From Bacteroidota bacterium (GTDB lineage: Bacteria; Bacteroidota; Bacteroidia; JABEUT01): a stretch of 38,611 nucleotides of DNA. The translations under genes were made by a program, and so were the position numbers. The DNA lies in the NCBI GenBank assembly GCA_013288205.1, contig JABDCH010000017.1, positions 1 through 38,611 on the forward strand, read 5' to 3'. Below the pieces are notes generated by a model. It was not told the origin of the DNA. It did not search any database and worked only from the letters and a program-made list of their open reading frames with translations. This document shows positions 18,386 to 27,211 of the stretch, piece after piece; position 1 is the first letter of the stretch; each line of letters begins with the position of its first letter.

Positions 18386-19509
18386 TAGGAAAGGATTACA
18401 ATATCAATATCCGTATCTGCTAATTTTATAAGTAGCTGGTCAAATAAATTATTACTTAGAATGGATTTGATTAAATTGAAGTGCGGCTTACCTATGCAGA
18501 TGGTTGTAATTTCCTTTTCTTCAGCCGTTGCAACAATAGACTTTGCGACATTATCGCTGCTTACCCTTATTACCTCTGCACCAAGTTCAGTAGCGGTTTT
18601 AAAGTTGTTGATGAGGTGCCTTTGCACCGCAAGGCCTATGTTATCTGCATTTTCTTTTTTGGTTTGCACATATAGCACAAACCATTTTGAATTATAATAT
18701 GCTGCGAGGCGAGCGGTTTTTCGTATAATCATTTTCGCAGTTTCTGTATTCGAGCTAATACAGGCCAAAAATTTTTCACGGCGCAATGTAATATTACGGG
18801 GTAGTTCGGTTTCTATTTTTCGTTCTACCTGCGCAGTTACTTCCCGTAATGCAAATTCGCGTAGCCGTAGGATTTTTTCTACCTTGAAGAAATTCTGTAA
18901 GGCTGTTTCTATCTTCGATTTATCATATATTTTTCCTTCCTTCAGCCGCGCAATCAGTTCATCGGCGGTCAAATCAATGTTCACTACTTCATCTGCTAAA
19001 TACAGCACTTTATCAGGTATACGTTCACTTACTTCAATACCAGTTATCTCTTTTATTTCTTTATTCAGGCTTTCAATGTGCTGTATATTTACGGCACTAA
19101 TTACATTAATGCCGGCATCAAGTATTTCCATCACATCTTGCCAGCGTTTTTCATGTGTGCTGCCTTCAATGTTGGAGTGGGCGAGTTCGTCTACTATTAC
19201 AATTTCAGGATGGATATTCAGAATGGCTTGCAGATCCATTTCCTCCAATTCTTTTCCTTTATAAAAAAGCTTGCGCCTCGGAATTATGGGGAGCCCTTCT
19301 ATCAGGGCTTGCGTTTCTTTGCGGTTATGCGTTTCCACATATCCAACTTGTATATCTACCCTATTGGAATACAGGGTATGTGCTTCCTGAAGCATGCGGT
19401 AGGTTTTACCCACACCTGCACTCATCCCAATATAAATCTTGAACTTACCACGCTTTGAACGGCGGATAAGTTCAAGAAAATGTTCAGGGCTTTGTTCGGG
19501 TTCTGCCAT
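18385..19509 (-). CDS. kdpD: KdpD-like sensor half (KdpD domain plus USP domain, no kinase)
   Basis: This 374-residue protein has only the cytoplasmic N-terminal part of KdpD. The KdpD domain has Walker A at 28-36 (G-M-S-A-G-V-G-K-T) and a Walker-B-like I-V-I-V-D-E-L-A-H-S-N. A universal-stress-protein domain follows from about residue 250 (KFLACISSNTETAKMIIRK). The four membrane helices, HisKA and HATPase of full KdpD are absent, and the stop codon is a clean end, not a visible frameshift. The next gene, overlapping by one base, codes for a separate membrane histidine kinase. The protein probably senses the cell state (K+, ATP or a second messenger) and acts on that kinase (inference). It lies 25 bases downstream of the porin gene. 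Confidence 0.93.
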   Translation of the reverse strand: MAEPEQSPEHFLELIRRSKRGKFKIYIGMSAGVGKTYRMLQEAHTLYSNRVDIQVGYVETHNRKETQALIEGLPIIPRRKLFYKGKELEEMDLQAILNIHPEIVIVDELAHSNIEGSTHEKRWQDVMEILDAGINVISAVNIQHIESLNKEIKEITGIEVSERIPDKVLYLADEVVNIDLTADELIARLKEGKIYDKSKIETALQNFFKVEKILRLREFALREVTAQVERKIETELPRNITLRREKFLACISSNTETAKMIIRKTARLAAYYNSKWFVLYVQTKKENADNIGLAVQRHLINNFKTATELGAEVIRVSSDNVAKSIVATAEEKEITTICIGKPHFNLIKSILSNNLFDQLLIKLADTDIDIVILS

Positions 19510-19534
19510 AGTACAAAGCTACATCAATATCGTT

Positions 19535-21007
19535 TTATATCCGGAACAGGATAGCAACAATAATCCGGTTTTCCGAACGAACCAAGTCAGGTACCCAGCC
19601 TGAGATAGACGCAAGGGATCCATTGGGTTGTTGAATTAAAACAGGGTCAGTGGTGTAACCATTGGGAGAAGTAACACCTCCTGGGCCTGCAAAGTAAGGC
19701 ACACTTGCCTGGCGGTGCAATAACTCCAGTTTGAACTCTATGCTTTGATTGGGCATCCATGAGATATTTGTGGAACAATCCCATGCTGTAAACTGGTCAC
19801 CTGGGTTTTGGGTAAAAGGAACTATGCCTTCCTGTGTGGTTGTTTGCAAAATGGTGCCGTTTGACATTTGTATGGCGGCCGGAGTAGGAAGATCGCTTGC
19901 CTGTCCGGTAGGTTCAAGTACCAGGTAGCGGCCGGGGTTTACCATTACTCCGCCACCAAACATCCAAGCCCATTTGCCATGTGCAAACCATATCCTATTA
20001 TAAAACATAGCGCTTACAAAATATTGGGCATATCCCGTTGAATCATTACCTTTTTTAAAACCATTGAATCCGTTTACACCATCTCCACTTTCATCACCTA
20101 TATCACCTGTTAGAGAAAATGCCATTTGGGTTATTCCCTTGGATGATTTTGGTCTATGGAAATATCTAACTAAAAAGCTATTGTCAGAGTGGAACCTGTG
20201 CCTGCCAAGTAAGCCTGCATCGTCCTGTCCATAATAATCGTTGGTTAAGAGTTTGATATTTTCATTGGGACACCAGGTAATGTTTCCGCCAAATCCAGGA
20301 TTGGAATTGAAGGTGGCATAACTTTGCCATCCATTGATAAGCCATATTTCAATTTTCAACTTATTCGATGGAAAAATCTGTGTGCGTATTCCATTAAAAA
20401 ACCAAGGAGTATTGTCAGAGGTGTAAGATGCCTGGTAATCCCAGTTTTCCACCTGGTAGTAGGAGTTCAGGCCAATGTATGACATGAACAATCCTCCGTC
20501 TACGTTGATCCCGTGCATTGCGTTAAAGTGATATCCTCCATATGCTTCGCTAATATAACGATAAGCGTCTTGTAAATCATATTGACCACGATAAGTACTG
20601 TAATCGTTTCTGGGCACAACTTCATCGCGGGTTCCGAATTGGGTCATAAATCGTCCGCGTGCACCATCATAATTAAAATCGCCTCCAAAACCTAACTGCG
20701 AGATTTCCATTTCATTGTTGCGGGCCAATGCTGTAGAACCCACAACAGTATGGTCAATCGGGTTATTGCCAGAATAGGTAACATTGGCATCCACGAATAT
20801 TTCCGGTGTGAAGTAGGGTATATGGAATACCGACGAATCACGGCGATCGTTTCCATTTACCCAGGATTGGTCCATGTTGTCAAAAGGAGTTTGATCCTGC
20901 AAAACATGTTTTTTGCTGGCCGTATCCTTTTGAGGTGTTTGTGCATTGGCATGGCTTGCAAAAGCTACTGACATAAGCACAACTAAAGTAAGTGTTGTTT
21001 TTTTCAT
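19535..21007 (-). CDS. Outer-membrane porin-like beta-barrel in the kdp operon
   Basis: From the ATG at 21007 the protein has 490 residues. I use this start because the signal peptide (MKKTTLTLVVLMSVAFASHANAQ) follows directly; an upstream in-frame codon at 21064 would add 19 unlikely residues. The mature part has alternating Gly- and aromatic-rich strands (GFGGDFNYDGARGRFMTQFG, FNGIRTQIFP and others), as in the OmpL-like beta-barrel porin-2 family of Bacteroidota. It sits between kdpC and the sensor gene, with 71 bases to kdpC and 25 to kdpD. This place suggests an outer-membrane channel that lets K+ (or another solute) reach the Kdp pump when it is induced (inference from context). Confidence 0.85.
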   Translation of the reverse strand: MKKTTLTLVVLMSVAFASHANAQTPQKDTASKKHVLQDQTPFDNMDQSWVNGNDRRDSSVFHIPYFTPEIFVDANVTYSGNNPIDHTVVGSTALARNNEMEISQLGFGGDFNYDGARGRFMTQFGTRDEVVPRNDYSTYRGQYDLQDAYRYISEAYGGYHFNAMHGINVDGGLFMSYIGLNSYYQVENWDYQASYTSDNTPWFFNGIRTQIFPSNKLKIEIWLINGWQSYATFNSNPGFGGNITWCPNENIKLLTNDYYGQDDAGLLGRHRFHSDNSFLVRYFHRPKSSKGITQMAFSLTGDIGDESGDGVNGFNGFKKGNDSTGYAQYFVSAMFYNRIWFAHGKWAWMFGGGVMVNPGRYLVLEPTGQASDLPTPAAIQMSNGTILQTTTQEGIVPFTQNPGDQFTAWDCSTNISWMPNQSIEFKLELLHRQASVPYFAGPGGVTSPNGYTTDPVLIQQPNGSLASISGWVPDLVRSENRIIVAILFRI

Positions 21008-21078
21008 ATAGTGTTTGGTTTGTGGTTTGCTTTGTTTAGGGTTAAAAGTTTTTGAGATGTACATTATGGCTGGAATAT

Positions 21079-21648
21079 TTAATGGGTGTGCAAATCATCC
21101 AGGGCGATATTTAATTTTAATACGTTGACCTTTGCCGGTCCAAAAATACCGAATAAAGGCTTTTCCGTGTGTTCGTCCACCAGTTTTAACAAATCTTGTT
21201 CGGGTATATTTCTCAGCCGTGCAATGCGTTTTGCCTGTATGTTGGCTCCTTCCGGGCTCAAGTCAGGGTCTAAACCGCTGCCCGATGCCGTAACCAGTTC
21301 GGCAGGTATATCCGATTTGTTTATACCGGGATTATGAACCGTAAATGTATCAATGGCAGCCTGTACCTTTTTCAGATAGTCGGGGTTTGTTGGCCCTGCA
21401 TTGCTGGCTCCAGAGCCCGCTGCATTATAGTTGACTGCCGAAGGGCGGGGTTGAAAATATCTGTCACTTTTAAATGCTTGTGCAATATTTTCATAGCCCA
21501 CTACTTTACCATTGCGGTATACTTTAACTCCATCACCGCCGCCCGGGGTAACTTTCCCGACCAGCATAATGAAGAGAGGATAGATTACACAAAGTAATAT
21601 CAGAAGTACGAGAGTGAGTCTTAAAGATGGAAGCAAATACTTTTTCAT
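21079..21648 (-). CDS. kdpC: KdpC: potassium-transporting ATPase subunit C
   Basis: KdpC is the single-pass subunit of the high-affinity K+ pump KdpFABC. Residues 10-33 form one membrane helix (LTLVLLILLCVIYPLFIML), followed by the periplasmic domain with the known stretches F-Q-P-R-P-S-A-V-N-Y-N, A-G-S-G-A-S-N-x-G-P-T-N-P and T-A-S-G-S-G-L-D-P-D-L-S-P-E-G-A. The length of 189 residues is normal. It lies 12 bases downstream of kdpB. No motif seems damaged. Confidence 0.97.
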   Translation of the reverse strand: MKKYLLPSLRLTLVLLILLCVIYPLFIMLVGKVTPGGGDGVKVYRNGKVVGYENIAQAFKSDRYFQPRPSAVNYNAAGSGASNAGPTNPDYLKKVQAAIDTFTVHNPGINKSDIPAELVTASGSGLDPDLSPEGANIQAKRIARLRNIPEQDLLKLVDEHTEKPLFGIFGPAKVNVLKLNIALDDLHTH

Positions 21649-21660
21649 AACAATTCTGTT

Positions 21661-23730
21661 TTAGTTTACGTGGAGTAATACGAGCATCATGTCAATTAAT
21701 TTTATCCCGATAAATGGAATAATTATTCCGCCTAACCCATAAATAAGCAGGTTCCTTCTTAGTAAAGCACTCGCGCCAATGGGTTTATATTGAACACCTC
21801 TTAGCGCCAATGGAATAAGCAATGGGATAATAATTGCATTAAAAATAACAGCAGATAATATGGCACTTTCCGGGCTGTTTAAGCCCATAATATTCAATAT
21901 ACGCAACGAGGGTATTGTTACTATAAACAATGCAGGGACAATGGCAAAATACTTTGCTACATCATTGGCAATACTAAAGGTAGTAAGCGTTCCACGGGTC
22001 ATAAGCAATTGCTTGCCTATTTCCACTATTTCAATAAGCTTGGTAGGGTCGTTATCCAGGTCAACCATATTACCGGCTTCTTTGGCGGCTTGCGTACCGC
22101 TGTTCATAGCAACACCTACATCTGCCTGTGCCAGTGCCGGAGCATCGTTCGTTCCATCACCCATCATGGCAACCAGCTTTCCTTCGGCTTGTTCCTTTTT
22201 AATATAATTCATCTTATCTTCGGGCTTGGCTTCAGCAATAAAGTCATCTACACCGGCTTTTTCAGCAATAAATTTGGCTGTAAGTGGATTATCTCCCGTT
22301 ACCATTACCGTTTTAACTCCCATCTTGCGTAAGCGCTCAAAACGCTCATGAATACCGGGCTTGATGATATCCTGCAATTCTATTACCCCCAGCACTTTTT
22401 TATCTTCCGATACCACAAGCGGGGTTCCTCCATTGGAAGAAATTTGTCTTACTTTTTCTTCTGTATCAGCCGGGAATTGATTTCCAGCCGTTACCACAAT
22501 TTTTCGGATGGCATCAAAAGCGCCTTTGCGTATTTCTTTCCCTCCGGGAAGATTTACTCCGCTGCTGCGGGTTTCGGCGCTAAATTTTATAAGGATTGCT
22601 TTATGTATATCAAAATTATCCGGTGCATTTCCTCCTTTCTCCCTTGCAAGCTCAATAATTGATTTCCCTTCGGGCGTTTCATCGGCTAAAGAAGAAATCA
22701 GGCAGTTTCGTATAAATGCAGAATCATCTATTCCTTTTGTAGGATAAAAGTTGGTAGCCTTACGGTTCCCAATTGTTATGGTGCCGGTTTTATCCAACAG
22801 CAACGTATCAAGGTCGCCTGCCGTTTCCACTGCTTTACCTGATTTGGTAATTACATTGGCACGCAGTGCCCTGTCCATTCCCGCAATACCAATGGCTGAA
22901 AGCAACCCGCCAATAGTTGTGGGAATTAAGCATACGAAGAGTGAAACGAAAGCGGCTATAGTAATAGGAGTTAACGAGTAGTCTCCGAAGGGTTTGAGTG
23001 TTACACATACTATAATAAATACAAGTGTAAACCCTGCCAACAAAATTGTAAGGGCTATTTCATTCGGTGTTTTCTGACGGGATGCGCCTTCTACCAAAGC
23101 AATCATTTTATCCAGGAAGCTTTCACCGGGTTCCGCTGTAATCTTTACTTTAATTTTATCCGACAGAACTTTTGTTCCGCCTGTTACCGACGATTTGTCG
23201 CCTCCGGACTCCCTTATCACTGGGGCGCTTTCGCCTGTTATAGCGCTTTCGTCAATGGTGGCAAGCCCTTCTATTATTTCTCCGTCCATCGGTATCGTGT
23301 CGCCTGTTTCACATAAGAACACATCTCCTTTTTTCAGTTCCGATGAATTGACAATTTGTATTTCGTCCACATACATTTCTCCTACCGGGACAATTTTCTT
23401 AGCAGGAGTTTCTTCGCGCGTTTTACGAAGAGAATTAGCCTGCGCTTTGCCGCGTGCTTCTGCCAACGCCTCGGCGAAGTTTGCAAACAATACGGTTACA
23501 AACAAGATAAGTGTAATAGCCAGGTTGTATGCCAACGAGCCCTGAGTGGTATTGTGATTGAAAAGGATAGCACAGCAAACGCAAGCCATTACCACGGTCC
23601 CAATTTCCACAGTAAACATTACCGGGTTGCGCCATAGTGTGCGGGGGTTTAGTTTTACTAACGATTGCACCAAAGCCTCGTTTACCAGATCTTTTTGAAA
23701 TAATGCGTTATTTCTTTGTCTTTTAGCCAT
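21661..23730 (-). CDS. kdpB: KdpB: potassium-transporting P-type ATPase subunit B
   Basis: KdpB is the ATP-hydrolysing subunit. All P-type ATPase signatures are present in 689 residues: T-G-E-S at 165-168 (actuator; its Ser is the position of the inhibitory phosphorylation reported for the E. coli pump), the phosphorylated Asp D313 in [15 protein letters not shown] and [12 protein letters not shown]. Membrane helices lie at the expected places. It is 23 bases downstream of kdpA and 12 upstream of kdpC. Confidence 0.98.
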   Translation of the reverse strand: MAKRQRNNALFQKDLVNEALVQSLVKLNPRTLWRNPVMFTVEIGTVVMACVCCAILFNHNTTQGSLAYNLAITLILFVTVLFANFAEALAEARGKAQANSLRKTREETPAKKIVPVGEMYVDEIQIVNSSELKKGDVFLCETGDTIPMDGEIIEGLATIDESAITGESAPVIRESGGDKSSVTGGTKVLSDKIKVKITAEPGESFLDKMIALVEGASRQKTPNEIALTILLAGFTLVFIIVCVTLKPFGDYSLTPITIAAFVSLFVCLIPTTIGGLLSAIGIAGMDRALRANVITKSGKAVETAGDLDTLLLDKTGTITIGNRKATNFYPTKGIDDSAFIRNCLISSLADETPEGKSIIELAREKGGNAPDNFDIHKAILIKFSAETRSSGVNLPGGKEIRKGAFDAIRKIVVTAGNQFPADTEEKVRQISSNGGTPLVVSEDKKVLGVIELQDIIKPGIHERFERLRKMGVKTVMVTGDNPLTAKFIAEKAGVDDFIAEAKPEDKMNYIKKEQAEGKLVAMMGDGTNDAPALAQADVGVAMNSGTQAAKEAGNMVDLDNDPTKLIEIVEIGKQLLMTRGTLTTFSIANDVAKYFAIVPALFIVTIPSLRILNIMGLNSPESAILSAVIFNAIIIPLLIPLALRGVQYKPIGASALLRRNLLIYGLGGIIIPFIGIKLIDMMLVLLHVN

Positions 23731-23753
23731 AATTCAAATAGTGTTTTCTTTAT

Positions 23754-25469
23754 TTATTTCATACTAAAAAATTCCGCAAACGGACCTAAAGCCAATGCCG
23801 GGAAGAAAGCCAGGGCTGCAATGATTATAATTACTGCAAGGGTCATCACTCCAAAGGTTCCCGTATCTGTTTTTAATGTACCTGCTGATTCCGGTATATA
23901 TTTTTTCTGAGCCATTATTCCGGCTATAGCTACAGGGCCAATAATGGGTATGAATCTTGAGAAAAGCAATACTACGCCAGTGGTTACGTTCCAGAAAACA
24001 TTGTTGGCCGTTAAACCACCCATCGCAGAACCGTTATTAGCTGCGCAAGAGGTATATTGGTAAAGCATTTCGGAGAAGCCATGATATCCGGGATTTCCCA
24101 ACCAGTTTTTGGGTTGGAAAGCCCAATGAATATTAGGGAGGTTCACCAACACATAACACGATAATGCTGTGAATGAAAGTATGAGGAAAGGATGCAGCAG
24201 AGCCGCTATAGAGGCAATTTTCATTTCACGGGCCTCTACTTTATGTCCCATAAATTCAGGTGTTCGACCGACCATTAAGCCGGAAATGAATACGGCAATA
24301 ATAATCATTATGTAATAGTTCATAAAACCTACCCCGCAACCACCATAAAAGCAGTTCACCATCATAGCCATTAATTCCGCTCCTGTTGTCATGGGCATAT
24401 AACAATCATGGGCTCCGCAGGCAGAACCGGTAGAAGTAACAGTAGTTTGCGTACTCCAATAAGCTGTTGCCGGAATGCCGAATCGTACTTCTTTGCCTTC
24501 CATTGCCGTATTCGTAGGATTTATACCCATTGCGGCAATAGCAGAATTGCCATGCATTTCACCTTGAATTGTTGGAATGAATAACAGAAGCATTCCAAAA
24601 GTCATTACTCCAAATATGATGTAAGCTAACTTCTTCTTTTTTAAATAAAATCCTAAAGCGAAAATCAGGGCAATTGGAATAACTAACTGGGCTATCATTT
24701 CCACCATATAGGTCAGGTAATTTGGGCATTCCAACGGATGAGCGGAGTTAGCTCCAAACCAGCCTCCACCATTTGTACCAAGATGTTTTATGGCAACCAG
24801 CGCGGCAACAGGGCCTCGGGAAACCTGTGTAGTGTCGCCCTGCATGGTGATAACAGTATCTTTGCCCGCATAGCTGGTAGGTGTGCCGTTAAACGCCAAT
24901 ATTATGGCAATAAGAACGGAGAGTGGTAACAGGAAACGAGTAATACTTTTCACAAAAAAATCCCAAAAATTACCGAGTGTAGTGACGCTCTTTTCCTTCA
25001 GTCCTTTATAAATAACCATCATAGCTGCAATAGCAGTGGCCGCACTCGTAAAGTGAAAGAACATTAACACAAAGTGCTGAGTAAAATAAGTTACCCCGGT
25101 TTCCCCGCTATAATCCTGGATATTACAATTTACTAAAAAACTGATAGCTGTATTGAAAGCTAAATCAGGAGTTTGGCCCAGGTTATGGTCCGGATTGAGG
25201 GGAAGTTTATCCTGATAAATAAGAGCGAAGAAGGCATATATCAACCAAATGGAACTAATGGTAAGCATTGCTTTCATCTGCTCTTTCCAATTCATTTCCT
25301 TAGTGGAGTCAATACCGGAAAGACGGAAAATAAACCGCTCAAAGGGTTTAAGAAAGTCCGTCCATACTTTTTCTGCGGCAAATACTTTGGCAATGTATTT
25401 CCCCAATGGGATTGCCAATAGCAAGGTAATGCCATAAGTTGCAACAATGCCAACAATTTCTGTATTCAT
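23754..25469 (-). CDS. kdpA: KdpA: potassium-binding channel-like subunit
   Basis: KdpA carries the K+ selectivity filter of the pump in the inner membrane. The 571-residue protein has about ten hydrophobic segments and the filter loops of the family, such as G-T-N-G-G-G-W-F-G-A-N-S-A-H-P, G-G-C-G-V-G-F and C-A-A-N-N-G-S-A-M-G-G. The start is an ATG at 25469, 32 bases downstream of the kdpF stop. The sequence seems complete. Confidence 0.98.
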   Translation of the reverse strand: MNTEIVGIVATYGITLLLAIPLGKYIAKVFAAEKVWTDFLKPFERFIFRLSGIDSTKEMNWKEQMKAMLTISSIWLIYAFFALIYQDKLPLNPDHNLGQTPDLAFNTAISFLVNCNIQDYSGETGVTYFTQHFVLMFFHFTSAATAIAAMMVIYKGLKEKSVTTLGNFWDFFVKSITRFLLPLSVLIAIILAFNGTPTSYAGKDTVITMQGDTTQVSRGPVAALVAIKHLGTNGGGWFGANSAHPLECPNYLTYMVEMIAQLVIPIALIFALGFYLKKKKLAYIIFGVMTFGMLLLFIPTIQGEMHGNSAIAAMGINPTNTAMEGKEVRFGIPATAYWSTQTTVTSTGSACGAHDCYMPMTTGAELMAMMVNCFYGGCGVGFMNYYIMIIIAVFISGLMVGRTPEFMGHKVEAREMKIASIAALLHPFLILSFTALSCYVLVNLPNIHWAFQPKNWLGNPGYHGFSEMLYQYTSCAANNGSAMGGLTANNVFWNVTTGVVLLFSRFIPIIGPVAIAGIMAQKKYIPESAGTLKTDTGTFGVMTLAVIIIIAALAFFPALALGPFAEFFSMK

Positions 25470-25501
25470 AAAATCAAATAGTATAAAATGGGATTGGTCA
25501 A

Positions 25502-25579
25502 CTAAAATTTTTCCGGTTTAATAAGCGCATAAACCAAATAGCAGAATACTGCAATGCATAAGATAAACAGTGCTGTCAT
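25502..25579 (-). CDS. kdpF: KdpF: small subunit of the potassium pump
   Basis: This short gene codes for 25 residues: MTALFILCIAVFCYLVYALI and then K-P-E-K-F. It is one membrane helix, and the end Y-L-V-Y-A-L-I-x-x-E-x-F is the same as in E. coli KdpF (YLVYALINAEAF), so the call is firm in spite of the size. KdpF stabilises the KdpABC complex. It lies 32 bases upstream of kdpA and 4 bases downstream of another tiny membrane-protein gene. It is too short for most gene finders and would be missed easily. Confidence 0.93.
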   Translation of the reverse strand: MTALFILCIAVFCYLVYALIKPEKF

Positions 25580-25583
25580 AGTG

Positions 25584-25667
25584 TTATATTTTTTCAAAAA
25601 AGTTAATTGATTTGAATAATAACCACATTCCTACAATGCAGCCCAGGAGAAGAATCAGAGTCATCAT
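25584..25667 (-). CDS. 27-residue membrane mini-protein, first gene of the kdp operon
   Basis: The minus strand has an ATG at 25667 (a second one follows directly at 25664) and a TAA at 25584-25586, coding for 27 residues. The core is one hydrophobic helix (MTLILLLGCIVGMWLLF) with a charged tail (K-S-I-N-F-F-E-K-I), so the layout is like KdpF but the sequence is different. It ends only 4 bases before the kdpF ATG, and a sigma54-type promoter lies about 32 bases upstream of its ATG. The tight spacing and the good hydrophobic layout argue that it is translated and may be an additional small subunit or regulator of the pump (inference). I do not recognise it as a named family. Confidence 0.65.
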   Translation of the reverse strand: MMTLILLLGCIVGMWLLFKSINFFEKI

Positions 25668-25698
25668 GTTATTACTAATTTTTATTTCATCTATATAA

Positions 25699-25715
25699 TT
25701 GCAAGTCTTATGCCA
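25699..25715 (-). promoter_or_regulatory. Sigma54 (-24/-12) promoter of the kdp operon
   Basis: The minus strand reads TGGCATAAGACTTGCA. GG at 25714-25713 and GC at 25702-25701 are separated by exactly ten bases, as needed for RpoN promoters, and the sequence fits TGGCAC-N5-TTGC well, with few differences. Transcription would begin near 25689, about 22 bases before the first ATG at 25667. The adjacent upstream gene codes for a sigma54 activator. I see no TAnnTTTG element for the housekeeping sigma factor at a useful place in front of the operon. Confidence 0.8.
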
Positions 25716-25753
25716 AACTCTTATAAAGCCTTCTCGATTCTAGTTAATCTGCT

Positions 25754-25850
25754 GGTATTTAATACCTTATTGCTATATTGATATTCCTAAAGGTAGGAAA
25801 GAATATACAAACCCCTTCCATTTTGGTAGGGTTATTTTCATTTTGGCAGG
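25754..25850. promoter_or_regulatory. Candidate activator sites upstream of the kdp sigma54 promoter
   Basis: Four repeated elements lie here, 50-150 bases upstream of the sigma54 promoter: a perfect dyad GGTATT-T-AATACC (25754-25766), a perfect dyad TTCCTA-AAGG-TAGGAA (25784-25799), a near-perfect dyad CCCTTCCA-TTT-TGGTAGGG (25813-25831) and a direct repeat CATTTTGGTAGG / CATTTTGGCAGG (25819-25830 and 25839-25850) with a period of 20 bases, about two helix turns. This is the usual place and form of sites for an NtrC-type activator. The third dyad could instead act as a terminator for the regulator gene. Confidence 0.5.
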
Positions 25851-25853
25851 CTT

Positions 25854-27188
25854 TTAAGAAAGTTTGTATTCTTCCAGTTTACGGTAAAGCGTAGTGAGCC
25901 CGATATGGAGTAAATGGGCTGCTTCGGTCTTATTTCCTTTGGTATGTTCCAGGGCCTTTTGTATGTGGTATTTTTCTATTTCGGCCAAGTTAAAGGAGGC
26001 AGAGCTTAGGGCAGAAGAATTTCGTATTTCGAATGGTAAATCGTCAGCTGTTAAGATAGAGCTATCGAAGAGAATAACCATTCGTTCCATTATGTTTTTT
26101 AATTCGCGCACATTCCCTTTCCACGGGTAGCTTTTTAGTTTTTCAATAAATTCCGCACTTATTTCCGGGATGGGCTTATTTACCTTGGCAGCAAATAAGG
26201 CCAAAAAATATTTTGCTAGCGGCTCTATATCTTTCGGGCGCTCCCGCAAAGGCGGCAGCGAAATTTGAAAGACGGCGAGGCGGTAATACAAATCCGATCT
26301 GAATTGGCCATTTTCGGTTTCCTTCAGCAAATCGCGGTTGGTAGCGGCAATTACCCTCACATCAACACGCGTTGGTTTAGTATCGCCTACTTTTATAAAT
26401 TCGTTGGTTTCAAGTACACGAAGCAGTTTTGCCTGCAGGTCGGGGCTCATTTCACCTATTTCATCCAGGAAGATAGTTCCTCCGGTCGCTTCTTCAAAAA
26501 GTCCTTTAGTGTCTTTCTGTGCCCCGGTATAAGCTCCGGCTTTGTGCCCGAATAATTCGCTTTCCAAAATGTCCTTTCCCAACGCAGAGCAGTTTACAGC
26601 CACATAATTCTTATTACGCCTGCTGCTTCCATAGTGAATCGCTTCTGCAAGTACTTCTTTCCCCGTACCTGTTTCACCTAATAACAGAACGGTTGCATCG
26701 GTCGCGGCTACTTTTCTACCCAGGACAATAGCTTCCTGTAATTGTTTGGATGAACCAATAATGGTGTCGAAACTATGTTGTTTGTTTACTTTTTTTTCGA
26801 GTGTATAAAGCCGTTGTTGTAAAACTGATTTATCGGTTGCCCGGTAAAGTAAAGGCAGAATTTTATCATTATCATCGCCCTTGGTAATATAATCGAACGC
26901 CCCATTTTTAATAGCTTTCACGCCATCGGCAATAGTGCCGTAAGCCGTGAGCATAATTACTTCTGTAGCAGGTGAAATTTCTTTTATCTTCTTCGTTAAA
27001 TCAATGCCGTTCGCATCCGGAAGCTTTACGTCGCATATAACCACATTGAATTCCTCTTCTTCCAGTTTTTTCAGTCCGGCTTTGGCATTGGCTGTTTCAA
27101 CAACTTTAAAGCCTTCTAAGGATACAATCTTTGCAAGAAGCCCCCTGAGCTTTTCTTCATCATCAATAATGAGTACGGTGCCTTGCAT
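25854..27188 (-). CDS. NtrC-family sigma54-dependent response regulator
   Basis: The protein has 444 residues in the NtrC order: receiver domain with the phospho-acceptor D53 (V-V-I-C-D-V-K-L-P-D), AAA+ domain with Walker A G-E-T-G-T-G-K-E (171-178) and the sigma54-contact loop G-A-Y-T-G-A (218-223; Tyr instead of Phe, an accepted variant), and a C-terminal Fis-type helix-turn-helix (N-K-T-E-A-A-H-L-L-H-I-G-L-T-T-L-Y-R-K-L). It lies directly upstream of the kdp operon on the same strand, with the sigma54 promoter in the 186-base gap. It therefore probably takes the place of KdpE. Its start is only 23 bases after tRNA-Thr, so its own transcript may begin at or before the tRNA. Confidence 0.95.
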   Translation of the reverse strand: MQGTVLIIDDEEKLRGLLAKIVSLEGFKVVETANAKAGLKKLEEEEFNVVICDVKLPDANGIDLTKKIKEISPATEVIMLTAYGTIADGVKAIKNGAFDYITKGDDNDKILPLLYRATDKSVLQQRLYTLEKKVNKQHSFDTIIGSSKQLQEAIVLGRKVAATDATVLLLGETGTGKEVLAEAIHYGSSRRNKNYVAVNCSALGKDILESELFGHKAGAYTGAQKDTKGLFEEATGGTIFLDEIGEMSPDLQAKLLRVLETNEFIKVGDTKPTRVDVRVIAATNRDLLKETENGQFRSDLYYRLAVFQISLPPLRERPKDIEPLAKYFLALFAAKVNKPIPEISAEFIEKLKSYPWKGNVRELKNIMERMVILFDSSILTADDLPFEIRNSSALSSASFNLAEIEKYHIQKALEHTKGNKTEAAHLLHIGLTTLYRKLEEYKLS

Positions 27189-27211
27189 AGTTAAACGTTA
27201 AAATTTCAAAG

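Noticed and set aside
18385-19509. The short KdpD protein as a pseudogene or a frameshifted full KdpD.
   Set aside because: The stop is followed by a kinase with a different membrane and sensor layout that starts on the last base of the stop codon. No remains of the KdpD four-helix domain are visible in any frame, so the split looks stable and functional.
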